A DNA stretch of 64,000 nucleotides from Streptosporangium sandarakinum (GCF_013409935.1 NZ_JACCCO010000003.1:496001-560000), one strand, 5' to 3'; numbered from the stretch's first letter, positions 7,944-16,566 are shown. Notes: generated by a model not told the origin, from the letters alone. A program made the numbers and translations.

Positions 7944-8141
7944 ATGACCTTGCGACTCTCGGACGACCAGGCTGAAGCTCTCCGGCGGCGAGCGGACAAG
8001 GAAGGGCGGAGCATGCAGCAGGTGGCATTGCACGCCATCGAGGAGTACCTCGCGCGGGCGGCCGATGACGATCTCACCGACGAAATCGCCGAGCGGGGGG
8101 CTCGCCGCTTCGCGGACCTGTTGCGCAGGCTCGGAGAATGA
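7944..8141 (+). CDS. Antitoxin of a Fic/Doc toxin-antitoxin pair (ribbon-helix-helix)
   Basis: 65 residues: MTLRLSDDQAEALRRRADKE with a following helix GRSMQQVALHAIEEYLARAA. The N-terminal TLRLSDDQ strand plus two helices is the CopG/Arc ribbon-helix-helix pattern. The acidic C-terminal tail (DDDLTDEIAERGARRFADLL) would occupy the toxin. I prefer the ATG at 7944 because GGGAG at 7932-7936 then sits seven bases upstream. The ATG at 7938 is only one base from it. The last four bases overlap the toxin start (ATGA). Confidence 0.85.
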   Translation: MTLRLSDDQAEALRRRADKEGRSMQQVALHAIEEYLARAADDDLTDEIAERGARRFADLLRRLGE

Positions 8142-8515
8142 CGGTCTTCATCACCCTGGAGCAAGGGCTGCGGATCGCGCGCCGGTCGGTCGGGGGGCCG
8201 ATCCAGGTCCGTGATATCGGTCTTCTTGAAGCGGCGTTGCTTCGTCCGCGGACCTCCCTGTTCGGTCGGGACGCGTATCCCGACCTGTTCTCCAAAGCGG
8301 CGGCGTTGCTCCACTCGATCGTCACCAATCATCCGTTCGTCGACGGGAACAAGCGCGCGGCATGGCTCACCATGTATGCCTTCTGTGCCAAGAACGGCGT
8401 CGAGGTTGACCCGGAGGACGACAACGCCGCCTATGATTTCGTGATCGAGGTCGCCTCAGGCAAGCTCACCGAGATCAATGAGATCGCCGAGGTGATCCGG
8501 GGCTTCGTGAGGTAG
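8138..8515 (+). CDS. Fic/Doc family toxin
   Basis: 125 residues. The Fic core motif is HPFVDGNKRAAW at residues 65-76, matching HxFx(D/E)GNKRx with the catalytic His65 and the nucleotide-binding Gly-Asn-Lys-Arg. The short length, N-terminal TLEQGLRIARRSVGGPIQVRD and all-helical profile match Doc of phage P1, which phosphorylates elongation factor Tu. Typical Fic AMPylases are longer. The gene overlaps its antitoxin by ATGA, the usual order for phd/doc-like modules, but here the antitoxin is of RHH type. GC content looks slightly lower than in the flanking genes. Confidence 0.88.
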   Translation: MTVFITLEQGLRIARRSVGGPIQVRDIGLLEAALLRPRTSLFGRDAYPDLFSKAAALLHSIVTNHPFVDGNKRAAWLTMYAFCAKNGVEVDPEDDNAAYDFVIEVASGKLTEINEIAEVIRGFVR

Positions 8516-8533
8516 CTCACCTGGCTGGGGCGG

Positions 8534-9478
8534 TCAGGAGACGATCCGGATCGGCAGGCGTCTGGCGCGCAGGGCCGCGCGGATGGCGGTGGCGATCTGG
8601 GCGTACTCGGCGGTGCGGGCGGAGCTGGCGCGGTAGGCCAGGCCGATGGTGCGGCCCGGGACCGGGTCGCGGAAGCGGCGCAGCGCCGGCCGCGAGCGCC
8701 TGCCCGTCTCCACCGCGACCGCCGACTCCGGCAGCAGGGTCACCCCGAGCCCGCCCGTCACGAGCTGCACCAGCGTCGGCAGGCTGGTCGCGTACGTCGT
8801 GGCGGTGGCGCGGGCGCCGACCTCGCGGCAGACGTCGATGGCCTGCTCGCGCAGGCAGTGGCCCTGGTTGAGCAGCACGATGTCCAGCCCCTTGAGCGTC
8901 TCGCGGTCCACCGGCCCCGACCCGGCGGCCAGGGGATGGTCCGCGGGTACGGCGAGCAGGAAGTCCTCCTCGTAGAGGGGCTCCTCGACCAGCCCCGCGG
9001 CGTCGGTCGGCAGCGCGAGCAGCACCATGTCGAGGCGGCCCTCGCGCACCTCCTCCAGGATGGTCTCGGTCTTGGCCTCGTGCACGGTCAGCTTGAGCCG
9101 GGGGAACTCGCGGGCGAACATCGGCAGCAGCACGGGCAGCACGTACGGCGCGACCGTGGGGATCACCCCGAGGTGCGCCGGGCCGCGGAACGGTTCCCGG
9201 GTCTGCGCCACCTCCTCCACCAGGTCCTCCACCGCGGCCATGACCCGCGCGGCGTGCTCGGCCACCCGCTCGCCGGCCGGGGTCAGCATCACCTTCCTGG
9301 TGGTGCGCTCCAGCAGCCGGGCCTGCAAAGTCTCCTCCAGGGCCGAGACGGCCCCCGACAAAGCGGGCTGGCTCATCCGGAGCGACGCGGCCGCCTCCCT
9401 GAAGTGCAGGTGATCGGCCACGGCGAGGAAGGCGCGCAGCTGGGCCAGGGTGGGGACTGGATCACTGATAGGAAACAC
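8534..9478 (-). CDS. oxyR: LysR-type hydrogen-peroxide sensor OxyR
   Basis: 314 residues from a GTG at 9478. An N-terminal winged helix-turn-helix is present (LAQLRAFLAVADHLHFREAA then ASLRMSQPALSGAVSALEE). The effector domain carries the redox pair: Cys208 and Cys217 in GHCLREQAIDVC, with the same C-x8-C spacing as Cys199/Cys208 of the Escherichia coli protein. Peroxide would form the disulfide and turn on the divergent ahpC-ahpD unit 98 bases away. A candidate binding site overlaps its own start codon. The identification is supported both by the cysteines and by the neighbours. Confidence 0.95.
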   Translation of the reverse strand: MFPISDPVPTLAQLRAFLAVADHLHFREAAASLRMSQPALSGAVSALEETLQARLLERTTRKVMLTPAGERVAEHAARVMAAVEDLVEEVAQTREPFRGPAHLGVIPTVAPYVLPVLLPMFAREFPRLKLTVHEAKTETILEEVREGRLDMVLLALPTDAAGLVEEPLYEEDFLLAVPADHPLAAGSGPVDRETLKGLDIVLLNQGHCLREQAIDVCREVGARATATTYATSLPTLVQLVTGGLGVTLLPESAVAVETGRRSRPALRRFRDPVPGRTIGLAYRASSARTAEYAQIATAIRAALRARRLPIRIVS

Positions 9479-9482
9479 CTCT
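9468..9482. promoter_or_regulatory. Candidate OxyR half-site pair
   Basis: ATAG, seven bases, CTCT. This departs by one base from the ATAG-N7-CTAT element known for OxyR. It covers the oxyR start codon, consistent with autorepression, and faces the ahpC promoter side. A second copy at the expected helical phase is not convincing, so the call is tentative. Confidence 0.35.
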
Positions 9483-9575
9483 CGGATTGGTCCGGTCGTT
9501 CGATTTCACAGATCAATGCTAGATGCGGCAGGGTAGGGCACCGACAACGAAGTCCTCTTCAAAGGAGATCCGGAC

Positions 9576-10130
9576 TTGCTCACCATCGGTGACCACTTCC
9601 CTGAGTTCGAGCTGACCGCGTGCGTCTCGCTGGACGCCGACAACGCCTTCGCCGACATCACCCACAAGTCCTACGAGGGCAAGTGGAAGGTCTACTTCGC
9701 GTGGCCGAAGGACTTCACCTTCGTCTGCCCGACCGAGATCGCCGAGTTCGGCCGCCTCGAGGGTGAGTTCGCCGACCGGGACGCCCAGGTCCTGGGCTTC
9801 TCCGTCGACTCCGAGTACGTCCACCACGCCTGGCGCAAGGACCACCCGGACCTGCGTGAGCTGCCCTTCCCGATGATGTCCGACATCAAGCGGGAGCTGT
9901 CCGAGGCCCTGGGCATCCTGGGCGAGGACGGCGTCGCCCAGCGCGCCACCTTCATCGTGGACCCGAACAACGAGATCCAGTTCGTCATGGTGACCGCCGG
10001 TTCGGTCGGCCGCAACGTCAAGGAGGTCCTGCGGGTCCTCGACGCGCTGCAGTCGGACGAGCTGTGCCCCTGCAACTGGAACAAGGGCGAGGCCGGTCTG
10101 GACGCCCAGAAGCTGATGGCCGGCGCCTGA
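9576..10130 (+). CDS. ahpC: Alkyl hydroperoxide reductase C (peroxiredoxin)
   Basis: 184 residues from a TTG at 9576; AAAGGAG at 9561-9567 stands eight bases upstream and no in-frame ATG is near. The peroxidatic Cys51 lies in [14 protein letters not shown]. The C-terminus has the double cysteine [14 protein letters not shown] (Cys164, Cys166) typical of mycobacterial-type AhpC, which uses AhpD as electron donor. It reduces hydroperoxides in the cytoplasm. It is followed without gap by ahpD (TGATG overlap) and controlled by the divergent OxyR. Confidence 0.97.
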   Translation: MLTIGDHFPEFELTACVSLDADNAFADITHKSYEGKWKVYFAWPKDFTFVCPTEIAEFGRLEGEFADRDAQVLGFSVDSEYVHHAWRKDHPDLRELPFPMMSDIKRELSEALGILGEDGVAQRATFIVDPNNEIQFVMVTAGSVGRNVKEVLRVLDALQSDELCPCNWNKGEAGLDAQKLMAGA

Positions 10131-10666
10131 TGTCGGTCGACAGCCTGAAGGACGCCCTGCCGGCCTACGCCAAGGACGTCAAGCTCAACCTCGGGTCGCT
10201 GGTCACCACCTCCTCGCTGACCGAGCAGCAGCTCTGGGGGACGCTGCTCGCCTGCGCGGTGGCCACCAGGTCCCAGCGGGTGATCGCCGAGATCGCCTCC
10301 GAGGCGGCCGACGCCCTGTCGGCCGAGGCGTTCACCGCCGCCAAGGGCGCCGCCGCGATCATGGCGATGAACAACGTCTACTACCGGTCGATGCACCTGA
10401 TCGGTGACGAGACGTACGCCACCATGCCGGCCAAGCTCCGGATGACGATCATCGGCAACCCCGGCGTCGAGAAGGTCGACTTCGAGCTGTGGTCGCTCGC
10501 GGTCTCCGCGATCGGCGGCTGTGGCCGGTGCCTGGAGTCGCACGAGCAGGTGCTGCGCCAGGCCGGCATGCCCCGCGAGCAGGTTCAGGAGGCCGTCCGG
10601 ATCGCCGCGGTGGTCAACGCCGTCGCCGCGACGCTGGAGGCCGAGACGGCCCTGGCCGCCGTCTGA
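10130..10666 (+). CDS. ahpD: Alkyl hydroperoxide reductase AhpD (thiol reductant for AhpC)
   Basis: 178 residues from ATG 10130, one base of which is the last base of the ahpC stop. The active centre [11 protein letters not shown] gives Cys131-x-x-Cys134 and His138, equivalent to the Cys130/Cys133/His137 relay of the Mycobacterium tuberculosis enzyme. The all-helical CMD fold and length are standard. It passes electrons, in mycobacteria from lipoamide/dihydrolipoyl dehydrogenase, to AhpC. A strong terminator follows 20 bases after the stop. Confidence 0.96.
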   Translation: MSVDSLKDALPAYAKDVKLNLGSLVTTSSLTEQQLWGTLLACAVATRSQRVIAEIASEAADALSAEAFTAAKGAAAIMAMNNVYYRSMHLIGDETYATMPAKLRMTIIGNPGVEKVDFELWSLAVSAIGGCGRCLESHEQVLRQAGMPREQVQEAVRIAAVVNAVAATLEAETALAAV

Positions 10667-10686
10667 GGTTCTCCTCCCGCACGGAG

Positions 10687-10722
10687 AACGGGCGGGCGTC
10701 CTTGAAAGGACGCCCGCCCGTT
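10687..10722 (+). terminator. 17-bp perfect stem-loop terminator after ahpD
   Basis: AACGGGCGGGCGTCCTT pairs with AAGGACGCCCGCCCGTT around a GA centre. It lies 20 bases after the ahpD stop and about 90 bases beyond the stop of the convergent exporter gene, so it may serve both directions. There is no T run, as usual in this group. Confidence 0.85.
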
Positions 10723-10725
10723 CGC

Positions 10726-10791
10726 GTTCCGGAAAGGTTCCGGAAAGGTTCCGGGAAGGTTCCGGAAAGGTTCCGGGAAGGTTCCGGAGAG
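10726..10791 (+). repeat. Six 11-bp tandem repeats GTTCCGGRAAG
   Basis: Copies begin at 10726, 10737, 10748, 10759, 10770 and 10781. Three read GTTCCGGAAAG, two GTTCCGGGAAG and the last GTTCCGGAGAG. Each contains the near-palindrome TTCCGGAA. The array sits between the ahpD terminator and the end of the exporter gene. Confidence 0.95.
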
Positions 10792-10814
10792 GCCGGGGAT
10801 GCCGGGTGGGAAGG

Positions 10815-12395
10815 TCAGTCGACCGTGACCGGGGGAGCCGAGGGGTCGGCGGTCTCGGGGCGGGGGCCCCGGGCCGAGCGCAGCGGCACCTCCTTCAGCA
10901 TCAGGGCGGTCACCACGGCGACCAGGGCGATCGGCACGCCGACCAGGAAGACCATCTGCATGGCCCGGGTGAAGGCCTCCAGGACGATGTCCAGCACGGG
11001 GGCGGGCAGCTTGCGGATGTCGTCGGGCGCGCCGAGGCTGGGCGTGCCGCCGCCGGTGAGGCGCAGGTGCGCCTCCCGCGCGAGGGAGACGATCTCGGCG
11101 CTGAGCCGGTTCGTCAGGATGGCGCCGAAGGCCGCCACGCCGACCGCGCCGCCGAGGGAACGGAAGAACGTCACGCCCGAGGTGGTGGAGGCCATGTCGC
11201 GGCGGGTGACGGAGTTCTGCGCGGCCAGGATCAGGATCTGCATCGTGGCGCCCAGGCCGACGCCGAGCACCGCCACGTCGACGCCGACGACCACCAGCGA
11301 GCTGTCCACGTGCAGGCGGGAGAGCAGGAACAGGCCGGCCGCGACCAGCAGCATGCCGAGGACCGGGAAGATCTTCCATTTGCCGGTCCGGCTGACGACC
11401 CGGCCGGTCGAGATCGAGGCGGTCAGCAGGCCGAGCACCATGGGCAGGGTCATCAGACCCGAGCCGGTGGGGCTCATGCCCTTGACGATCTGCAGGTACT
11501 GCGGCAGGAACATCAGCGCGCCGAACATCGCGGCGCCGACCAGCAGGGAGGTGACGCTGGTGAGCACGAAGGTGTGGTTGCGGAACAGGTGCGGCGGCAG
11601 GATCGGGTCGGCGGCCCGGCGCTCGGCGAAGACGGCGACCACGAACATGACCACGCTGAGCCCGCCCAGGGCGTAGGTCCAGCCGGAGTTCCAGGCGAAC
11701 TCCTTGCCGCCGAGGGACAGCAGCAGCATCAGCGCGGTGGTGCCGCCGGTGATGAAGGTGGCGCCCCACCAGTCGACCTTGGTGTCGCGGCGGACGAACG
11801 GCAGCTTGAGCACCTTCTGGATGACGACGAACGCCACCACGGCCAGCGGCACGCAGATCCAGAACGTCCAGCGCCAGGACATGTTGTCGACGATGAAGCC
11901 GCCGAGCAGCGGCCCGGCCACGGTGGAGACGCCGAAGACGGCGCCGATGTAGCCGGAGTAGCGGCCCCGCTCGCGGGGCTCCACCACGTCGCCGAGGATG
12001 ATCTGCGGCAGTGCGGCCAGGCCGCCGGCGCCGATACCCTGTACGGCACGGGCCGCGATGAGCTGTCCCATGTTCTGGGAGAAGCCCGCGGCCACCGAGG
12101 AGAACAGGAAGACCAGCAGGGCGGCCTGGAACATGAACTTGCGCCCGTACAGGTCGGACAGCTTGCCCCACAGCGGGGTGGAGGCCGTCATGGTCAGCAG
12201 GGTCGCGCTGGCGACCCAGGAGAGCTGCTCCTGACCGCCGAGCTTGCCGACGATGGTCGGCAGCGCGGTTCCCACCACGGAGGTCGAGATCATCGACGTC
12301 AGCATGGCGAGCATCAGCCCGACCAGGATCTCCAGCACCTGTTTGTGCGTGAAGTGCGGCGCGGTCTCGGCCTGGACCCGTTGTCCAGTCAGCAT
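10815..12395 (-). CDS. MFS drug exporter, DHA2 (EmrB/QacA) type, 14 TM
   Basis: 526 residues from the ATG at 12395, which has GGGGG about eight bases upstream. An earlier in-frame ATG at 12425 falls inside a palindrome and is less likely. Motif A is seen in LWGKLSDLYGRKFMFQAALL, motif C in GYIGAVFGVSTVAGPLLGGF, and DHA2 motif D1 at the N-terminus in TSMISTSVVGTALPTIVGKL. The number of hydrophobic segments fits 14. It should export toxic compounds using the proton gradient. The divergent TetR regulator 80 bases away is its likely repressor. Confidence 0.9.
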   Translation of the reverse strand: MLTGQRVQAETAPHFTHKQVLEILVGLMLAMLTSMISTSVVGTALPTIVGKLGGQEQLSWVASATLLTMTASTPLWGKLSDLYGRKFMFQAALLVFLFSSVAAGFSQNMGQLIAARAVQGIGAGGLAALPQIILGDVVEPRERGRYSGYIGAVFGVSTVAGPLLGGFIVDNMSWRWTFWICVPLAVVAFVVIQKVLKLPFVRRDTKVDWWGATFITGGTTALMLLLSLGGKEFAWNSGWTYALGGLSVVMFVVAVFAERRAADPILPPHLFRNHTFVLTSVTSLLVGAAMFGALMFLPQYLQIVKGMSPTGSGLMTLPMVLGLLTASISTGRVVSRTGKWKIFPVLGMLLVAAGLFLLSRLHVDSSLVVVGVDVAVLGVGLGATMQILILAAQNSVTRRDMASTTSGVTFFRSLGGAVGVAAFGAILTNRLSAEIVSLAREAHLRLTGGGTPSLGAPDDIRKLPAPVLDIVLEAFTRAMQMVFLVGVPIALVAVVTALMLKEVPLRSARGPRPETADPSAPPVTVD

Positions 12396-12408
12396 GAAGC
12401 AGCCCCCA

Positions 12409-12425
12409 ATGTATGTACGATACAT
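12409..12425. promoter_or_regulatory. TetR-type operator between exporter and regulator genes
   Basis: ATGTAT (12409-12414), five bases, ATACAT (12420-12425), a perfect inverted repeat in an A+T-richer island. A second, imperfect repeat GTAGAC-N4-GTTTAC lies at about 12435-12450. Either would place a TetR dimer over the divergent promoters. Confidence 0.6.
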
Positions 12426-12475
12426 ATGAAGTTAGTAGACGCTTGTTTACTGGTCAAATCCGGAAGGACCATGAG

Positions 12476-13036
12476 GTGGACGAGACACGGCAGCGAGACC
12501 GGGAGGGCACCCGGCGGCGCATCCTCGACGCCGCCCGCCGGCTGTTCACCGAACTCGGCTACGACCAGGTGACGATGCGGCTGATCGCCGCCGAGGCCGA
12601 TGCCAACATCGCGTTGATCAACCGCTATTTCGGCAGCAAGCGGGAGCTGTTCGCCGAGGTGCTGGCCGTACAGGGGCGCTTTCCCGGCCTGCTGGAGGCC
12701 CCGTCCGAGGAGCTGCCCCGCCGCCTGGCGGAGTACGTCGCCGACCGGCTCAGGTCGGACCAGGGCAGCCTGATCATGTCGGCGCTCGTCAGGTCGTCGG
12801 GCTGCGCCGAGACCCACGAGATCATCCGCGACCGGGTCAGGTCGGCGATCCTGGAGCCGCTGGCCGCGCGCCTGCCCGGCGGCGACGCGGCCTTCCGGGC
12901 GACCGCCGCCACCGCGGTGATCACCGGGGTGGGCATGCTGAGCCAGCTCTACGGCAAGGGCGAGCTGGAGGCGCCGGACCGGGAGGCCGTGGTCGGGCGG
13001 CTCACCGCCGTCTTCCAGGCGTGCCTGGCGCCCTGA
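12476..13036 (+). CDS. TetR family transcriptional regulator of the exporter
   Basis: 186 residues from the GTG at 12476; GGAAGGA at 12462-12468 is seven bases upstream. The DNA-binding domain is typical: RRRILDAARRLFTELGYDQV, then TMRLIAAEADANIALINRYF with the recognition helix, and GSKRELFAEVL. The C-terminal ligand domain has no recognised signature. Divergent position next to the DHA2 exporter suggests drug-inducible repression of it. The ligand is unknown. Confidence 0.88.
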   Translation: MDETRQRDREGTRRRILDAARRLFTELGYDQVTMRLIAAEADANIALINRYFGSKRELFAEVLAVQGRFPGLLEAPSEELPRRLAEYVADRLRSDQGSLIMSALVRSSGCAETHEIIRDRVRSAILEPLAARLPGGDAAFRATAATAVITGVGMLSQLYGKGELEAPDREAVVGRLTAVFQACLAP

Positions 13037-13126
13037 CCCCGGCCCGCCGGTCCGCTACGGCCCGCCCCGCGTCCGGTGCCGCCCCCGCCACGGACGCGCT
13101 TCCCGCCCCGGCGCCGTGCGCCGCCC

Positions 13127-14113
13127 TCACTCCGGCTCCGGGCCCGGGCGGAGGCCCTCGACGTACTCGGGCACGGTGATCAGCGGCGGACGCTCGTGCA
13201 CGCTCACGTCGCTCACCCGCGGCCGCCGGTCGTCGCCCGCCGTGGGGAACTGCAGGATCTCGTGGTACGGCAGGGCGGAGGCGGGCACGCGCCCCTGGCG
13301 TTCCAGCCGCGTCCAGGCGGTGAGCATGATGTGCGCGGCCATCTGCCCGAGCGCGTCGAGCGTCTGGTGGGAGTGGGCCCGCACGCCGAGATCGACCTGC
13401 GCGAGGGCGTCCAGCCCCACCAGGCCGAGCAGGTCGATGAGCAGGCCCAGTTCGACGCCGTACCCGGTGACGAAGGGGATCCGCTCCAGCGTGGCGCGGC
13501 GGCCCGCGTACTCGCCCGCCAGCGGCTGGCGGAAACCGGCGAGCTCGGGCCAGTGCAGGTTGATCAGCGGCCGGGCGACCAGCTCGGTCACCCTCCCGCC
13601 CGCGTGCGGCCGGGAGACCGCGCCCTCGGTGAGCGGCCGGTCGTAGCAGCCCTTGACGTAGGCCACCGAGGGGTCCGACAGGAGCGGGCCGAGCAGCCCG
13701 GTGACGAAGCGCGAGGAGAAGTCGCGCAGGTCGGCGTCCACGAAGACGACCACGTCGCCGGTCGTGACGGCAAGCGCCTTCCAGAGGGCGTCGCCCTTGC
13801 CGGTCATGGCGCCGTACCCGGGCAGCGGGGCGTTCTGGAAGACGACGCGGGCCCCCGCGTCCGCGGCCCTCCGGGCGGTCGCGTCGTGCGAGTGGGAGTC
13901 CACCACCACGAGCTCGTCGACCAGCGGAAGGCGCTCCTGCAGGTCACGCCGGATCCGCCCGACGATCTTCCCGACGGTGCTCTCCTCGTTCCGGGCGGGC
14001 AGCACGACGCTCACCCGGTGGTCTCCCTTGGCCGCCGTCACCGCCTCGGGGGGCCAGTCGCCCGACAGGCTCGTACGAGCCTCCAGCCAGCGGCCGACCT
14101 CAGCGAACATCAC
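13127..14113 (-). CDS. gpgS: Glucosyl-3-phosphoglycerate synthase
   Basis: 328 residues. GT-A fold with the retaining GT81 features: VSVVLPARNEESTVGKIVGR, VDELVVVDSHSHDATARRAA, the metal-binding VVVFVDADLRDFSSRFV (DAD), then YVKGCYDRP and the segment PLAGEYAGRRATLERIPF. These match GpgS of mycobacteria, which transfers glucose from UDP-glucose (or GDP-glucose) to 3-phosphoglycerate, the first step toward glucosylglycerate and methylglucose lipopolysaccharides. The start at 14113 is followed by a second ATG at 14110. The phosphatase gpgP is not beside it. Confidence 0.9.
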   Translation of the reverse strand: MMFAEVGRWLEARTSLSGDWPPEAVTAAKGDHRVSVVLPARNEESTVGKIVGRIRRDLQERLPLVDELVVVDSHSHDATARRAADAGARVVFQNAPLPGYGAMTGKGDALWKALAVTTGDVVVFVDADLRDFSSRFVTGLLGPLLSDPSVAYVKGCYDRPLTEGAVSRPHAGGRVTELVARPLINLHWPELAGFRQPLAGEYAGRRATLERIPFVTGYGVELGLLIDLLGLVGLDALAQVDLGVRAHSHQTLDALGQMAAHIMLTAWTRLERQGRVPASALPYHEILQFPTAGDDRRPRVSDVSVHERPPLITVPEYVEGLRPGPEPE

Positions 14114-14551
14114 CCGTCGCGGGGGTGGGCCCCGGTGTCGTCATCGCTCCTGGCTCCCCTCCGCTGTGTGACTGTCTTCCACGGGTTTGCCCTTGTATGA
14201 GGCGTTTAACCCGATATATGGGCTTTTACGGAGATGGGGGCGGCCGGGGAGGAGAACCCGGCCGGACCCCGGACGGTTCCGGTGAGCGCCGGTGGGTGTC
14301 GGCGAGTTCTGTCGAAGAGCGGTCCCTCCTTGGGCAAGGAGTGCCCATGAGCCGGGCCGTACCGGCCGTTAGCGTCGCGGTGTGGGGCGGCCGGTCCGGC
14401 CGGCGAACCCTCGCGGGTCCCGGCCGGGCGATCCCCGCCGCGCCCGGCCGCGCGTGGCGCGCACCGCGGCCGGGCCGCCGGGGGCACCATGGAACCCTCG
14501 CCACCGAGCACGGACATGGACACGGACACGACCCGACGGAAAGGGGCAGGG
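14114..14551. other. Intergenic region between gpgS and amidohydrolase; one promoter-like element
   Basis: No gene is evident in these 438 bases. An A+T-richer patch contains TTGTAT at 14193-14198 and TATATG at 14215-14220, 16 bases apart, pointing rightward. That would give the amidohydrolase gene a leader of roughly 320 bases. The rest is GC-rich with no repeat or hairpin that stands out. Confidence 0.35.
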
Positions 14552-15643
14552 ATGCCGGAACCCATCGAAGTGCGGAAGGTCGCCATCGAGAGCGTCACCG
14601 ACGCCTCCGGGCTGGCCCGGCTCATCGACGACGGGGTGATCGAGGCGCACCGGGTGCTCGCGGTGATCGGCAAGACCGAGGGCAACGGAGGGGTGAACGA
14701 CTACACCCGCATCCTGGCCGACCGCGCCTTCCGCGAGGTCCTGGCCGCCAAGGGCCACCCCTCACCCGAGAGCGTGCCGCTGGTGTGGTCCGGCGGCACC
14801 GACGGCGTGCTCAGCCCGCACGCCACCGTCTTCGCCACCACGGCGAACGCCGAGCCGAGCGACGAGCCGCGCCTCAGCGTCGGCATCGCGATGAGCGACG
14901 TCATCCTCCCCGAGGACATCGGCCGCCCGGCCATGATCGAGAAGGTCGCCGCCGGTGTGCGGGAGGCGATGAAGACCGCCGGGATCGACGACCCGGCCGA
15001 CGTCCACTACGTGCAGACCAAGACCCCCCTGCTGACCCTGGCCACCATCGAGGACGCCCGGTCGCGCGGCAAGGAGGTGATCACCGACGACACCGGCGCG
15101 TCGATGGACGTCTCCAACTCCACCACCGCGCTCGGCGTGGCGGTCGCGCTCGGCGAGATCGAGACGCCCTCCGCCGACCGGATCCACCGCGACCTGTCGC
15201 TGTACTCCTCCGTCGCGTCCTGCTCCTCGGGCGTCGAGCTGGACCGCGCGCAGATCGTGGTCGTCGGCAACGTGCGCGGCATCGGCGGCCGCTACCGCGT
15301 CGGACACTCCGTCATGCGGGACGCCCTGGACGCCGACGGCATCTGGGCGGCCATCCGTTCCAGCGGCATCGAGCTGCCCGAGCGCCCGCACCCGTCCGAC
15401 CTGGGCGGCAGGCTGGTCAACGTGTTCATGAAGTGCGAGGCCGACCCGTCGGGCAGGGTACGGGGACGCCGCAACATCATGCTGGACGACTCCGACGTCC
15501 ACTGGCACCGCCAGATCAAGGCGGCGGTCGGCGGCGTCGCGGCCTCCGTCACCGGCGATCCCGCCGTCTTCGTCTCGGTCGCCGCGGTCCACCAGGGCCC
15601 GAGCGGGGGCGGTCCGGTGGCCGCCATCGCCGACCTGGGATGA
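14552..15643 (+). CDS. Cyanuric acid amidohydrolase / barbiturase family (ring-opening)
   Basis: 363 residues from the ATG at 14552, close to the family norm. The three internal repeats of this fold are recognisable, each with its Ser and Lys region: [16 protein letters not shown] and [27 protein letters not shown] and [28 protein letters not shown] and [14 protein letters not shown]. The family opens the cyanuric acid ring (AtzD/TrzD) or the barbiturate ring (barbiturase). Which substrate applies here cannot be read from motifs. No biuret, allophanate or pyrimidine-catabolic gene is beside it, so it is an orphan in this window. Confidence 0.87.
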   Translation: MPEPIEVRKVAIESVTDASGLARLIDDGVIEAHRVLAVIGKTEGNGGVNDYTRILADRAFREVLAAKGHPSPESVPLVWSGGTDGVLSPHATVFATTANAEPSDEPRLSVGIAMSDVILPEDIGRPAMIEKVAAGVREAMKTAGIDDPADVHYVQTKTPLLTLATIEDARSRGKEVITDDTGASMDVSNSTTALGVAVALGEIETPSADRIHRDLSLYSSVASCSSGVELDRAQIVVVGNVRGIGGRYRVGHSVMRDALDADGIWAAIRSSGIELPERPHPSDLGGRLVNVFMKCEADPSGRVRGRRNIMLDDSDVHWHRQIKAAVGGVAASVTGDPAVFVSVAAVHQGPSGGGPVAAIADLG

Positions 15644-15687
15644 CTCCCGGCCCGAGGGACCCGGCCGAGCCTGCGGCCCCCCGGGGC

Positions 15688-16566
15688 TCAGCAGCGGACC
15701 ATCGGTAGCAGGGCGCCGGCCGCGTCGCGGCCGGACGCCATGACCTCGCCGCCGAGCATGATCAGGGCCTGCTCCGAAGGACTGGACGGCTCGGCGTGGA
15801 CGATGACGAGCTGCTGCCCCGGGGAGCTGGTGATGTCGAACACCTCGCAGCTCAGCTGCATGTCCCCGACGACGCGGTGGCGCAGCGGGGTGACCGCGGG
15901 GGGACCGTGGGAGACGTCCTGGCGCGCCCACAGCCGGCGGAACTCCGGGCTCCTCCGGGACAGCTCGCCGACCAGCTCGACGAGCCTGGGGTCGTCGAGG
16001 TCCGACCCCGCGGCGGTGCGCAGGCGGGCCACCTTGGCGTGGGCGACCGCCTCCCAGTCCAGGCCGAACTCCCGGGACAGGCTCCGCGTGGCGGAGTCCA
16101 GGAAGACCATGCGCATGAGGTTGCCGGCGTGCTCCTGACCCGCGAAGAGGGCGACGGCCAGCCGGTTCGCCGCCAGCACGTCCATGCAGCGGTCGATCAC
16201 CAGCGCCGGGGTGTACGGCCAGCCGTCGATCAGCCGCAGCACCTCGGGGCTGACCTGCCGTACCTGACCGTCCCCGTCACCCCGCCTCGGTCCGGGGTGC
16301 GCCAGCTCGTGCAGGTAGGCGGCGGCGTCGGGGTCGAGGCGCAGCGCCCGCACCAGGGCGCCGATCACCTGCTCCGACGGGTGGCGTTCGCGCCCCTGTT
16401 CCAGGCGGATGTAGTAGTCGGTGCTCATCCCGGCGAACATCGCCACCTCTTCGCGGCGCAGTCCCGGGGTGCGGCGGGGACCGGAGTGCAGAAGTCCCAC
16501 CTCTACGGGGTTCAAAGCCTCGCGGCGAGCACGCAGGAACTCGCCGAGGATGTTTTTCCTGCCCAT
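15688..16566 (-). CDS. XRE-type regulator with MmyB-like ligand domain
   Basis: 292 residues from ATG 16566 (MGRKNILGEFLRARREALNP). The first 80 residues form a lambda-repressor-like domain: TPGLRREEVAMFAGMSTDYY and IRLEQGRERHPSEQVIGALV. The rest matches the MmyB-like ligand-binding (PAS-like) domain, with PALVIDRCMDVLAANRLAVALF and the late segment LRHRVVGDMQLSCEVFDIT. Such proteins are abundant in actinomycetes, and targets are often a neighbouring oxidoreductase. Here the neighbours are the amidohydrolase (convergent) and a small secreted protein (divergent), so the target is unclear. Confidence 0.88.
   Translation of the reverse strand: MGRKNILGEFLRARREALNPVEVGLLHSGPRRTPGLRREEVAMFAGMSTDYYIRLEQGRERHPSEQVIGALVRALRLDPDAAAYLHELAHPGPRRGDGDGQVRQVSPEVLRLIDGWPYTPALVIDRCMDVLAANRLAVALFAGQEHAGNLMRMVFLDSATRSLSREFGLDWEAVAHAKVARLRTAAGSDLDDPRLVELVGELSRRSPEFRRLWARQDVSHGPPAVTPLRHRVVGDMQLSCEVFDITSSPGQQLVIVHAEPSSPSEQALIMLGGEVMASGRDAAGALLPMVRC

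Noticed and set aside
10585-12572. Long frames on both strands opposite the drug exporter
   Set aside because: Very GC-rich third-position effects make long antisense frames; the translated text is Arg/Ala/Gly-rich and has no domains.
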